Below, piece by piece: positions 24,032 through 32,437 of a DNA stretch of 64,000 bases. The stretch is from Halorientalis litorea. GTDB taxonomy: Archaea; Halobacteriota; Halobacteria; Halobacteriales; Haloarculaceae. The stretch covers positions 2,170,001-2,234,000 of the forward strand of contig NZ_CP095482.1 of the NCBI RefSeq assembly GCF_023028225.1. The letters are read 5' to 3'. The first letter of the stretch is position 1; each line of letters begins with the position of its first letter. The notes under the pieces are model-generated. The model was not told the origin of the DNA. It saw only the letters and a list, made by a program, of their open reading frames with translations, and did not search any database. Both the position numbers and the translations under genes were made by a program.

Positions 24032-25923
24032 GCTGTCCCCGCACGACGCCGCGCGTGTGCGGTGCAGACCCCCTCCGTGTCCGTCCGTCCGTCGTCGGCG
24101 AGCGACGCGAGCCACGACGCCCGGGCATCGAGTCGCTTACGAACGTCGTTGTAGGCCTCCGCCGAACGTGTCAGGGTCTCGGCGAGTCGACTGTTCCCCC
24201 GCGCTATCTCGCCGGTCGCTACGAGGGCACCGTCGGCGAGTTCGTAGAGCGGGACGAACGCGGGGCCGTCGGGTCCAGCGACGACTTCCTCGATGGATTT
24301 GACCCGCCGCGCCCGGCCGTCCGGTGTCTCGTACGGTTCGCAGGTCACGACGAGGTCCGTCGCGGCGAACGAGGAGGCCGGGACGCCGAGGTCCGCGACG
24401 ACCCGCTCGCGGACGGCCGCGCCGCCGTCGCCGTGGATGGTTCCGAGTACCGCACTCCCGCTGGCGCCGACGCGCATCGCCTCGTAGAGGACGCTCGCTT
24501 CCTCCCCGCGGACTTCGCCGAGGACGAGCGCGCCTTCCCCGAGTCTGAGCGCGGTTCTGAGCGCGGCCGTCGGCGAGACGCCGCCGCCGCCGTCGTCCGT
24601 CCGGAGGGCCTGTACGTCCCGGTCGGCACGCTGGAGTGCCTCGACCGGGAGTTCCGGCGTGTCCTCGATGACGACGGTCCGCGTCGTGGCAGGGAGTTCC
24701 CAGAGGAGCGCGCCGAGAAGCGTCGTCTTCCCCGCGCCGCGGGTCCCCGCCAGCAACGTCGCGGCATCGCGTTCGACGGCGAGCGAGAGCAGTGCCGCCG
24801 CGTCCGCCGGGAGTGTCCCGTTTTCGACCAGCGCGGGGAGCGTCCACGCCTCGCGCTCGTGGGCACGGAAGGCGAACCCCACGCCGTCACTGACCGGGTC
24901 GCTCACCCCGGCGACGCGGAGGCGGCGGCCACCGACCTCGGCCGTCGCGTCGAGCGTAGGACTCGCCCGCGAGAACGCGCGGCCGCTCTCCCGACGGAAC
25001 CGGGACGCCAGTGCCGAGACGCCCTGCTCGGTCAGGCGGACGTTCGTCGTCAGCAGGTCCCCGTCGTACCGGACGCGCAGGTGGTTGTCGGCCGTCGGCG
25101 CGGTGGCGAACACGTCGGAGACGCGCTCGTCGGCGAACAGGTCGGTCAACACCCCGTATCCGGTCGTATGTTTCCCGAGTATCGCCTCCAGCGTCGCCAC
25201 GTCACTGTCTCCGTCCGCGACGCGCCTGACCGCACGTCCGGGTGCGCGCTCGCCGCCATCGACCGCCCCCGACGCGAGACGGTCGTACGCCGCCGCGAGC
25301 GTCGCCGTCGCGTCCGGGTCCAACCCGTGTTCGACTGGTTCGAGGTGGTACCGCCGGGTCCCGCTGTCGGACCGGTCGTACACCCGGACCGTCGCGCCGG
25401 TGTCGATGTCGCGGACGGAGACGAGGCTCGCGTCGGCGGGTGGCCGAGCGGCGATGCGTGCCCGGCTGACCGTCGGGCCGACGTACGGCCGGAGCAACTC
25501 CCGGTAGCCGTCAGCACGGGCCGCGCCCGCGGTCAACCCAGTCTCGGCGGCGAGCGTCGCCACCGGGCCGGCGCGGCCGGTCGCCGCGCGTGCGGCCCCG
25601 AGCGGGTCGACGCAGGCCCGCATCGCGAGGTCCGCGTCGTGGACCGCGACTGCCTCCGCGAACCGACCGGCGGCCACGAGGAACGCGGCGGCGGGACCTT
25701 CGTAGGCACACTCCATGCCAGCCGAGACGGTGGTGATGGACTCGGCGTCGCGCTCACGGAGGTACTCGACGACGGTGCGTCGGCAGTCGGGTTCGGTCGC
25801 CAGCCGTCCCGCTCCCGGACAGCCGTCCGCGTCGACGACGAGTCGCTCGTCCTCGAACGCCGGGTCACAGCCGCAGTCGCGTTCGTCGTCCGAACCGGCG
25901 AACCGACCGAACAGTCGAGACAT
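24028..25923 (-). CDS. Type II/IV secretion system ATPase (T2SSE)
   Basis: A 631-residue secretion ATPase that would power pilus or pseudopilus assembly. Motifs: Walker A GTRGAGKTT at about residue 391, Walker B LVLGEVRGEEASVLYEAM, and the His box GTIHGDGGAAVRERV, all typical of GspE/PilT/VirB11 ATPases. The N-terminus carries a CGC pair (DERDCGCDPAF) that might bind metal, and a long variable N-terminal domain (about 240 residues) before the recognisable N2 domain. ATG 25923 gives MSRLFGRFAG; the frame from 25947 overlaps the preceding gene. It overlaps the membrane platform gene by 4 bp. Confidence 0.88.
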   Translation of the reverse strand: MSRLFGRFAGSDDERDCGCDPAFEDERLVVDADGCPGAGRLATEPDCRRTVVEYLRERDAESITTVSAGMECAYEGPAAAFLVAAGRFAEAVAVHDADLAMRACVDPLGAARAATGRAGPVATLAAETGLTAGAARADGYRELLRPYVGPTVSRARIAARPPADASLVSVRDIDTGATVRVYDRSDSGTRRYHLEPVEHGLDPDATATLAAAYDRLASGAVDGGERAPGRAVRRVADGDSDVATLEAILGKHTTGYGVLTDLFADERVSDVFATAPTADNHLRVRYDGDLLTTNVRLTEQGVSALASRFRRESGRAFSRASPTLDATAEVGGRRLRVAGVSDPVSDGVGFAFRAHEREAWTLPALVENGTLPADAAALLSLAVERDAATLLAGTRGAGKTTLLGALLWELPATTRTVVIEDTPELPVEALQRADRDVQALRTDDGGGGVSPTAALRTALRLGEGALVLGEVRGEEASVLYEAMRVGASGSAVLGTIHGDGGAAVRERVVADLGVPASSFAATDLVVTCEPYETPDGRARRVKSIEEVVAGPDGPAFVPLYELADGALVATGEIARGNSRLAETLTRSAEAYNDVRKRLDARASWLASLADDGRTDTEGVCTAHARRRAGTA

Positions 25924-25943
25924 GGCCGCCGCTGGCCTCGCTC

Positions 25944-26447
25944 TCACGTATAATCGTTCGGGCCGCGTTCGAGTCGCCGGACGAGAACCGTCTCCCGTCC
26001 GTCACGCTCCACTAGCGTGAGTGCCAGCCGGTGCCGACCGGCCGCTTCGAGAACCAACCGCCCCGGCGGTGACCGGGAATCCACCCCGACAACGCGGGCA
26101 CCGGACACTTGACGCGTCCGCTCGTGACTACCCTCGACCTGCCACGCTATTGCCGGGGCGTCCCCGTTCGGTGCCTCGCCCGGTCGCCCTCCGATTGTGA
26201 AATACTCCACCGGAACCGTGGCGTAGTCCCGTGCCGGGAGTCGGACGGTCACCACTCGCCGCGCGCCGGGACTGTCCGGCGGGACGGGAGCCGCCCGTTC
26301 CCGCAGGTCCGCCACTGCGGCGGTGACGCGCTCGGCACTCGCGGCGACGCGCGCGTTCCCCCGGTCACGGGAGGCGGTGTCGAGGGCGGCGAACCCCGTC
26401 CCGACGAGTGCCGACGCGAGGACGGCCGCGAGGACGACCCGGAGCAT
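25944..26447 (-). CDS. Small anchored protein of pilus-like operon (DUF7311-like)
   Basis: A 167-residue protein with an N-terminal hydrophobic helix (MLRVVLAAVLASALVGTGFAALDTASRDR) then a soluble, beta-rich domain (RRVVTVRLPARDYATVPVEYFTIGG ... RLVLEAAGRHRLALTLVERDG). The N-terminus can be read as a signal peptide or an anchor. The ATG shares a base with the previous stop (TGATG). It is found next to the secretion ATPase in related haloarchaea (DUF7311, from memory), so it is probably part of the machine; its exact role is unknown. Confidence 0.7.
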   Translation of the reverse strand: MLRVVLAAVLASALVGTGFAALDTASRDRGNARVAASAERVTAAVADLRERAAPVPPDSPGARRVVTVRLPARDYATVPVEYFTIGGRPGEAPNGDAPAIAWQVEGSHERTRQVSGARVVGVDSRSPPGRLVLEAAGRHRLALTLVERDGRETVLVRRLERGPNDYT

Positions 26448-27037
26448 CAGAGCGTCCCGCGCAGACCGGCGAGCAGTCCGCCGTCGTCGGTTCGGTCCGT
26501 CTCCCCGTCTTCCTCGGGTGGACGCCCGCCCCGCCGCCGCTGTCGCCGTGGTGGTTCGTCCCCCGGCCCGTCGGTTTGGTTCCGGTCTGCCGCTTCCGCC
26601 ATCACGCGCCGTGCGGTCCGCCCCGCAACGTCCTTGTTCTGGTCCGTGCCACCGGAATCAGCACCATCGGTGCCCCCTGCTCCGTGTGGTCGGCCGGTTC
26701 GTTGCCGTGGTTCGTGACGGCTCTCGGCTCCCTGACTCTCCCCATTGGACTCCTCGACTCGTGTTTCGAGCGACTCGACCGCCGCGAGCGCGGCGTCGGC
26801 CCGTTGCTCGATGTCACGGTTGACGGAGCGGACGTTCCCGACGTAGCCACGGACGGCCTGTGTGCTGGCCGCCAACTCGTCCACCCGGTCGGTGAGTGCG
26901 TCGACCTGTTCCTCGACGGCATCGAGCCGCGCCGCGAGTGACGCCACGTCTTCGGGTGCCGTGCCGTCCCGCCCGTCGTCGGTCAGTGCCCGTTCCACCG
27001 CACGAAGTCGCTCGTCCACCTCGTCGATGTCGACCAT
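26447..27037 (-). CDS. Coiled-coil protein of pilus-like operon (DUF7310-like)
   Basis: A 196-residue soluble protein. The N-terminal half (about residues 1-95) has regular heptads, VDERLRAVERAL ... LAARLDAVEEQVDALTDRVDELA ... VESLETRVEE, predicting a long coiled coil. The C-terminal half is low-complexity Gly/Arg/Asp/Glu-rich and probably disordered. It is the first gene of the minus-strand operon that continues through the ATPase and the pilin-like proteins. It has no membrane segment. DUF number from memory; perhaps a cytoplasmic partner of the ATPase (inference). Its start is divergent from cetZ. Confidence 0.72.
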   Translation of the reverse strand: MVDIDEVDERLRAVERALTDDGRDGTAPEDVASLAARLDAVEEQVDALTDRVDELAASTQAVRGYVGNVRSVNRDIEQRADAALAAVESLETRVEESNGESQGAESRHEPRQRTGRPHGAGGTDGADSGGTDQNKDVAGRTARRVMAEAADRNQTDGPGDEPPRRQRRRGGRPPEEDGETDRTDDGGLLAGLRGTL

Positions 27038-27090
27038 GGCGGTGCTGGCCGCCCGTTCCCATTTGAACGCTCGGGAACCCTACGCCGCAG

Positions 27091-27100
27091 GCTTGAATAG
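27091..27100 (+). promoter_or_regulatory. cetZ TATA-like element
   Basis: GCTTGAATAG lies about 27 bases before the cetZ ATG, the spacing expected for a leaderless or near-leaderless haloarchaeal transcript. Confidence 0.5.
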
Positions 27101-27122
27101 TGGGTGTCACGATGGTGGCGAC

Positions 27123-28202
27123 ATGAAGGTCGCCCTGATTGGCGTGGGTCAAGCAGGCGGAAAGATAGCCCAGGCCCTCGCAGAGTTCGATTACAACCGC
27201 GAATTCGGTGCCGTGATGGGCGCGTTCGCGGTCAACACCGCGCGCGCCGACCTCCAAAACCTCGACATCGACACGATGCTCATCGGTCAGGACCGAGTGA
27301 AAGGGCACGGTGTCGGTGGCGACAACGAACTCGGTGCCGAAATCATGCAGCAAGAGGCAACCGAGGTGATGGACGAACTCGACGGTCGAATCACCAGCAA
27401 GGCCGAGGCTATCATCGTCGTCGCCGGCCTCGGCGGTGGCACCGGCTCCGGTGGCGCGCCGATGCTCACCCGGAAACTCCAGCGAATCCACGACATCCCC
27501 ATCTACGGGCTCGGTGTCCTCCCCGGGCGCGACGAGGGAGCGATCTACCAAGCAAACGCCGGTCGCTCGCTCAAAACCTTCACCCGCGAAGCCGATTCCC
27601 TCCTCCTCATCGACAACGACGCGTGGCACAGTTCCGGTGAATCCGTCGAAGAAGGGTTCGACACCATCAACAACCGCATCGCCGAGCGCGTCGGCCTGTT
27701 GCTGGCCGCCGGTGAGGCCGTCGAAGGCGTCGGCGAGAGCGTCGTCGACTCCTCGGAAATTATCAACACGCTCAAAACCGGCGGCATCGCCTCGCTCGGC
27801 TACGCCTCCGCGAAGGCCGACGAGGACGCCGGCGAGAACATCAACGTCATCACCTCGACGGCCCGGAAAGCCCTCCTGACCGGGACGTCGCTCCCCAACG
27901 CCGTGCAGGCGGACACCGCCCTCCTCGTCGCCGCCGGCCACCCCGACCGAATCGCCCGCAAGGGCGTCGAACGCGCCCGCAAGTGGCTCGAAGAGGAGAC
28001 CGGCAGCCTCGAAGTCCGGGGCGGTGACTTCCCGCTCAACAGCGAGAACATCGCCACCCTCGTCTTGCTCGGCGGCCTGCAAGGGTCCCAGCGCGTCCAA
28101 GAGTTCATGGACCGCGCCAGCGAGGCCGCAAAGCGGCGCGAGCAAGAACCCGAAGACACCGTGGACGACTTCGAGAACGAGGAACTGGACAACCTCTTTT
28201 AG
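27123..28202 (+). CDS. cetZ: CetZ family tubulin-like GTPase
   Basis: A 359-residue cytoskeletal GTPase of the archaeal CetZ family, involved in cell shape and motility in Haloferax. Residues 1-20 (MKVALIGVGQAGGKIAQALA) form the first nucleotide loop, residues 104-110 are the tubulin signature GGGTGSG, and the T7-like loop region follows (NNRIAERVGLLLAAGE). The C-terminal half matches CetZ (TARKALLTGTSLPNAVQADTALLVAAG), and the tail is acidic (ENEELDNLF). The hairpin cluster B starts immediately after the stop. It is divergent from the pilus-like operon. Which CetZ group it belongs to cannot be decided here. Confidence 0.92.
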   Translation: MKVALIGVGQAGGKIAQALAEFDYNREFGAVMGAFAVNTARADLQNLDIDTMLIGQDRVKGHGVGGDNELGAEIMQQEATEVMDELDGRITSKAEAIIVVAGLGGGTGSGGAPMLTRKLQRIHDIPIYGLGVLPGRDEGAIYQANAGRSLKTFTREADSLLLIDNDAWHSSGESVEEGFDTINNRIAERVGLLLAAGEAVEGVGESVVDSSEIINTLKTGGIASLGYASAKADEDAGENINVITSTARKALLTGTSLPNAVQADTALLVAAGHPDRIARKGVERARKWLEEETGSLEVRGGDFPLNSENIATLVLLGGLQGSQRVQEFMDRASEAAKRREQEPEDTVDDFENEELDNLF

Positions 28203-28219
28203 AACCCACTTTTTACGTC

Positions 28220-28244
28220 GGGGGGTCGCCGCCGGCGACCCCCC
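28220..28244. repeat. Hairpin B1, 11-bp stem, GCC loop
   Basis: GGGGGGTCGCC pairs perfectly with GGCGACCCCCC around GCC. It is preceded by CCACTTTTTACGTC 9 bases after the cetZ stop and followed by CCCAAAAACGTGGGG. The T-run just before the stem and the A-run after it form an outer imperfect inverted repeat. It may act as a transcription terminator or mRNA end stabiliser. Confidence 0.8.
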
Positions 28245-28269
28245 ATCCCAAAAACGTGGGGAAAAACCG

Positions 28270-28298
28270 CCGAACTCGCGGCGATGCCGCGAGTTCGG
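28270..28298. repeat. Hairpin B2, 13-bp stem, GAT loop
   Basis: CCGAACTCGCGGC pairs perfectly with GCCGCGAGTTCGG around the loop GAT. It is the longest uninterrupted stem in the window. Confidence 0.82.
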
Positions 28299-28302
28299 TG
28301 AA

Positions 28303-28323
28303 CCGCGCGCCAGCGGCGCGCGG
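28303..28323. repeat. Hairpin B3, 9-bp stem, AGC loop
   Basis: CCGCGCGCC pairs perfectly with GGCGCGCGG around AGC. It is four bases after hairpin B2. Confidence 0.8.
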
Positions 28324-28435
28324 ATACTCGTAACCGCCCCGTACCGCACCACTACCGCCACCGCCCCACACCGCTACCCCTTGCCCCGCAATTCCCTTCG
28401 AAAGGACTAATCAGCGGCCCGGAGAACGCTCGGGT

Positions 28436-28726
28436 ATGGCTGACGACGACTCCGAGACAGAAGAACCCGCCGTCGAACTCGGCGACGGTGCGGCCGTCGA
28501 GGGCGCGCCGCTGGCGCGCGTCTCGGCGCGCCTGATGTGGGGCATCGAGAAGAGTGAGGTCCGCCGCCGCGAGGGCGAGACGACCATCCGGACCCCCGAC
28601 GGGCCGCAGGAACTCGGGGACGTACTCGACGACGTGGACCTGCCGTACTTCGAGAAACGCCAAGAGTTCGAGGACGCCGTCCGCGATGTCGTCGGAACCG
28701 GCCCGGTTCCGACCGCAGACGAGTAG
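28436..28726 (+). CDS. Conserved haloarchaeal protein (DUF5789-like)
   Basis: A 96-residue soluble, acidic protein. The conserved part is from about residue 30: ARLMWGIEKSEVRRREGETTIRTPDGPQELGDVLDDVDLPYFEKRQEFEDAVRDVVG, which I recall as DUF5789. The function is unknown. It has no catalytic motif and is probably small alpha/beta. It lies between the cetZ hairpin region and the DUF302 gene, with a further GC-rich inverted stretch after its stop (about 28728-28750). Confidence 0.72.
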   Translation: MADDDSETEEPAVELGDGAAVEGAPLARVSARLMWGIEKSEVRRREGETTIRTPDGPQELGDVLDDVDLPYFEKRQEFEDAVRDVVGTGPVPTADE

Positions 28727-28857
28727 CGCGGACGAGCGGAGCGAGTCCGCGGACAGCGAGCGAGTTCACTGCGAGACGGCGGGTCCTCGGAACGAGTGAG
28801 CGGGGACGGACGACCCACGACGGGAGCCTTTTGTCCGCACCGGTCGTACACCAGTCG

Positions 28858-29295
28858 ATGACGCTCCCTATAGACCCGGCTGTCGTCGACCCGGAAGACA
28901 TCGGTGAACAGCGTGCGGTCCTGGAGATGGACCACGAGGCGGCAATCGAACACGTCCGCGAGACGTTCGCGGACGCCGGGTTCGGTGTCGCAGTCGAGTT
29001 CTCCGTCTCCGACATGCTCGCGGAGAAAATCGGTGCCGACCGCGACCCCTACTACGTGCTGGGGGCGTGCAACCCCGACGTGGCCGACCGGGCACTCGAC
29101 TCCGCGATGGAACTCGGCGGGTTGATGCCCTGTAACGTCGTCGTGTGGGAGGAGGAACCCGGCCGCCAGCAGGTTTACCACGTCTCGATTATGCGCATCG
29201 CGCGGCTGACCGGGATGGCACCCGACGACGACGAGTGGGCCGACATCGTCGCCGAAACCGGCGAACTGGTCGACGAGGCCTTCGAGAACCTCTGA
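28858..29295 (+). CDS. DUF302 domain protein
   Basis: A 145-residue soluble protein. The central block EAAIEHVRETFADAGFGVAVEFSVSDMLAEKIGADRDPYYVLGACNPDVADRAL is the DUF302 domain, a ferredoxin-like fold whose members often lie near sulfur or heavy-metal genes. It contains CNP and MPCNVVVWEE (two cysteines) that could bind metal. Its biochemical role is not known. ATG 28858 is preferred to 28831 because the upstream residues look non-coding. Confidence 0.8.
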   Translation: MTLPIDPAVVDPEDIGEQRAVLEMDHEAAIEHVRETFADAGFGVAVEFSVSDMLAEKIGADRDPYYVLGACNPDVADRALDSAMELGGLMPCNVVVWEEEPGRQQVYHVSIMRIARLTGMAPDDDEWADIVAETGELVDEAFENL

Positions 29296-29310
29296 AGGAG
29301 GCTCGCCGTG

Positions 29311-30576
29311 TTACCGCCCGAAATCGCCTAACCGCGCCTGTAGGCCGGACACCATCTCGGACTTGCGCCGGAGTTGCGCCAGCGAGACGGGGAAGCGCGG
29401 CGCGAGTTCCCGGATGGCGTCGTGGAAGCTCTCCGCCTCGCCCACCTCGCTCTCGTCGAAGGCGTGCCGGACGCCCTCGCGTATCTGCCAGACGCCGACG
29501 GGTGCCCAGTACTCGGGCGAGGCGTGGCGGACGACCAGTACCTTGGCCTGTCGGCCACGGTCGTGGAGGTGTTCGAGGACCCCCAACCGCGAGGCGTAGT
29601 ACGCGCCGGAGGTTTCGTCGACGTACTCCGTACGACCCTCGTAGCCCTCGCTGTCGGCGGCCATGTACATCCCGGCCTCGGGGTCGGGGTTCCAGATGCT
29701 CCCCGGAGCCTTCAGTTCGACCAACTCGAACTCCCAGTCGCCCGGAGCCATGATGACCCAGTAGGTGTTGCCCATGTACTCGTTGACGCGCACCTCGGTC
29801 CGGTCGATACTCGGCGCGTTGTGGACGGTGCCCCGGAGATACTTCCCCACCGTGTCGTCGGCCGCGGTGATGGACCACCGGGTCGGGACGAGCCGGCGGT
29901 TCTCCCCGCGGCCCAACGCCCCGGCCGAGAGGATGGTGTTGATGTCGTACACGTCGAAGCCACGGCGATAGAGGTACGTCATCGCACCCTCGGCCTGCCA
30001 GTCGTCGTCTTCGAGCGTCTTCTCGACGGCGCGCGGGACCGACGGGTTCTCCGCGAGATCGGCGGTCTGTGCACGAGCGCGCGGGCCGCGCGGCGCGCCG
30101 ATGTCGTCGAGGTCCACGTCGAGGTCTGGGCGGCCGTCCAGCCCGATTTCCACGTCCACGGGGTCCTCGGCGATGGCCACCTCCCGCTGGACGCCGACGA
30201 AGCCGTCCCACACGTCCTCGACGTCCACGCTCGCCGACCGTGTGGAGTTGAGCAGGCCGGTCCGACGCTGGAACACGTCTTCGATGCCGTACCCCTGCCG
30301 GTACCAGTCGCCGGTCGTCACGAAGTCCGTTGGGTCCGTGTCCGGTCCGCCGACGGGCGAGAGGAGGCCCGTGGAGACTCGTGGGTAGTTCGAGCGACCG
30401 ACGAAGATTTCGGGAGCGGTCGACCCGAACAGCGCGTCGCCCTGCACGCGCTCGTCCAGTTGCTGCTCGACGTCGTCGAGGTACTCGGTCACTCGGTAGG
30501 ACTTCTCCTCGGCGAGGCGGCGCAGGTCCGCCGCCTCGTCGCGCTCGAAGTCCTCGATGAACTCGTCGAGCCGCAT
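29311..30576 (-). CDS. nreA: NreA-type DNA repair protein with C-terminal PIP-like motif
   Basis: A 421-residue Nre family protein (archaeal DNA repair, partner of PCNA in Haloferax). Conserved blocks: LFGSTAPEIFVGRSNYPRVSTGLLSPV near residue 50, RRLVPTRWSITAADDTVGKYLRG near residue 230, EVRVNEYMGNTYWVIMAPGDWEFELVELKAPGSIWN, and YYASRLGVLEHLHDRGRQAKVLVVRHASPEYWAPVGVWQIREGVR. The final residues QARLGDFGR place Gln413, Leu416 and Phe419 as a PCNA-interacting QxxLxxF motif. The name nreA rests on this motif and overall likeness. There is no adjacent Hef/Xpf helicase gene. Confidence 0.85.
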   Translation of the reverse strand: MRLDEFIEDFERDEAADLRRLAEEKSYRVTEYLDDVEQQLDERVQGDALFGSTAPEIFVGRSNYPRVSTGLLSPVGGPDTDPTDFVTTGDWYRQGYGIEDVFQRRTGLLNSTRSASVDVEDVWDGFVGVQREVAIAEDPVDVEIGLDGRPDLDVDLDDIGAPRGPRARAQTADLAENPSVPRAVEKTLEDDDWQAEGAMTYLYRRGFDVYDINTILSAGALGRGENRRLVPTRWSITAADDTVGKYLRGTVHNAPSIDRTEVRVNEYMGNTYWVIMAPGDWEFELVELKAPGSIWNPDPEAGMYMAADSEGYEGRTEYVDETSGAYYASRLGVLEHLHDRGRQAKVLVVRHASPEYWAPVGVWQIREGVRHAFDESEVGEAESFHDAIRELAPRFPVSLAQLRRKSEMVSGLQARLGDFGR

Positions 30577-30688
30577 TCACTCGGGGTTGGTCGCTCGTGC
30601 CTATGAATGTATCCTGTGGTCGGCGGTGTCGCCTGTACCGTGACAATACTTCGTTTGCCAACCGGTTACGAACTGCGAGTCGGCCGGA

Positions 30689-30697
30689 TTGTTTAAG
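30689..30697 (+). promoter_or_regulatory. TATA-like element of the histidine kinase gene
   Basis: TTGTTTAAG lies about 37 bases before the kinase ATG, consistent with a short leader of roughly 10 bases. Confidence 0.45.
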
Positions 30698-30729
30698 CGA
30701 ACGTCTCTGTTTGACCCAATCGGATACTG

Positions 30730-32433
30730 ATGGTGGCACACTGGGTGGTGTGGGCGCACCTCGTGGCGAGTGCCGGGACCCTCGGCCTCGCGGCGTACGT
30801 CCGGACGTTGCCGGACAGACCGGGTGCAGGGCACTGGGTCGTCGCATTGCTGTTCATGGCGGGTGCCCAAGCGTGCTACGGGGCCGGGTTGGTCGTCTTC
30901 GACGAAACGGCCCGGATGCTGCTGGAACTGGCGACGCTCGGGTGCATCATGTGGGCGGGAGTCACGTTCCTGTCGTTCACGCTCGCGTACACTGGTCGTG
31001 AACACCTCATACGCAGGTGGCCGGTTCTGGCAATCGCTACGCTCGCCGTCTTCGTCACTCTCGTCGGGGTGACGAATCCGTTCCACCACCTGCTCTGGGA
31101 GTCGTTCCGAATGGACCCGCTGGCCGGGATGGCGACGGTTCGCTACGAGATACAGCCGTTCCTGTTTCTGGTGACGGCTGGCGTCTACACCGTCGTCGGA
31201 ATCGGGTCGCTCAATCTCGTCGAAACCGCGACCAACTACACGTCCTCGTCGCTCCGACAGGCCGTCATCGTGGCCCTCACCCCGGTGGTTCCGTTAGTCG
31301 CCGGACTCGCATGGCTGTTCAAACTCGGCCCGTACCCGCAGTTGAATCTGATTCCGATTTCGTTCTTCCCACACCTCGCCCTCGACGTGTACGCGCTGTT
31401 CGTCCGGGACGTAATGGAACTCCCGGCCGGCTTACAGCGGACCGGCAAGCGGGCGGCCATCGACGACTTGGGGATGCCCGTCATCACCATCGCGGCGGAC
31501 GGCCGCGTCATCGACCTGAACGCCGCCGGCGAACGGTTGCTCGACACCGACACCGAGACGGCGTACGCGTCAGCCGTCTCCGACCTCCTCGACACGGATA
31601 TCGACCTCTCCAAGGGCGACCAACAGTTCGAGATGGCGGTCAACGGTGAAATCCGGACGTACAAACTCTCCTTGTCTCCGTTCGAGAGTGAGGGCGGCAC
31701 CCACAGCGGCTACACCATCGCGGTACAGGACGTGACGACCGAAATCCAGCGCAAACAGCGACTCGAAGTCCTGAACCGTATCCTGCGGCACAACCTCCGC
31801 AACGACCTCAACGTGGTCCAGTTGCGGGCGAAGCGGTTGGCGGCGGACACCTCCGACCCCTCGAACCGAGACCACGCCGAGGTCATCCGGTCCACGTCGG
31901 AGCGACTCGTCACGCTCAGTCAAAAGGCCCGCTGGGCGACGCGCGCCCTCGACGACGTGGCTCCGCAACTCGTCTCGGTGCGCCCACTCCTCGAAACTGT
32001 CGTCGACGACGTGCGGGCAGACACGAACGCCACCGTCGACATCGACGTGCCCGAGTCACTCCGACTCGAAGTCGACCCGGAACTGTTCAGCGTGGTGTTC
32101 ACGAGCATCGTCGAGAACGCAATCACGCACAACGACAGCGCGAACCCACAGGTCGCCATCTCCGCCACCGAGTCCGATGCGTGGGTCAGATTCAACGTCC
32201 GTGACGACGGCCCCGGGATACCGAGCCACGAGCGTGCGGTCATCGAGAACGGCCGTGAGTCGGCACTCCAACACGCGAGTGGCATCGGGTTGTGGCTGAT
32301 TCACTGGGGCGTGACGATGCTTGGCGGCGACGTGACGTTCGAGGTGGCCGACGCCGGCTCGACTGTCTCGGTCCGGTTACCGAAGTCGGAGGAGACGGCC
32401 GACGAGTCGACTCCGACGGCGGAGCCTGTGTGA
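30730..32433 (+). CDS. 7TM-PAS histidine kinase
   Basis: A 567-residue sensor kinase. Residues 1 to about 225 form an N-terminal seven-helix membrane sensor (histidine kinase 7TM type). A PAS domain follows at about 235-335 (VITIAADGRVIDLNAAGERLLDTD). The H-box is RILRHNLRNDLNVV with phospho-acceptor His354, the form typical of haloarchaeal kinases. The ATPase domain shows the N-box (ENAITHND), G1 (DDGPGIP) and G2 (GIGLWL) motifs. No response regulator is adjacent, so it is an orphan kinase. The signal is unknown. It converges with tfb. Confidence 0.9.
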   Translation: MVAHWVVWAHLVASAGTLGLAAYVRTLPDRPGAGHWVVALLFMAGAQACYGAGLVVFDETARMLLELATLGCIMWAGVTFLSFTLAYTGREHLIRRWPVLAIATLAVFVTLVGVTNPFHHLLWESFRMDPLAGMATVRYEIQPFLFLVTAGVYTVVGIGSLNLVETATNYTSSSLRQAVIVALTPVVPLVAGLAWLFKLGPYPQLNLIPISFFPHLALDVYALFVRDVMELPAGLQRTGKRAAIDDLGMPVITIAADGRVIDLNAAGERLLDTDTETAYASAVSDLLDTDIDLSKGDQQFEMAVNGEIRTYKLSLSPFESEGGTHSGYTIAVQDVTTEIQRKQRLEVLNRILRHNLRNDLNVVQLRAKRLAADTSDPSNRDHAEVIRSTSERLVTLSQKARWATRALDDVAPQLVSVRPLLETVVDDVRADTNATVDIDVPESLRLEVDPELFSVVFTSIVENAITHNDSANPQVAISATESDAWVRFNVRDDGPGIPSHERAVIENGRESALQHASGIGLWLIHWGVTMLGGDVTFEVADAGSTVSVRLPKSEETADESTPTAEPV

Positions 32434-32437
32434 CCGG

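Noticed and set aside
26814-28361. A 515-codon open frame antisense to cetZ
   Set aside because: CetZ on the plus strand has a complete tubulin signature and the antisense frame has no conserved features.
28726-28857. Additional hairpin family member after the DUF5789-like gene
   Set aside because: GCGGAC/GTCCGC and GGGTC/GACCC arms exist, but the stems are short with long loops, so it was not counted as a third cluster.
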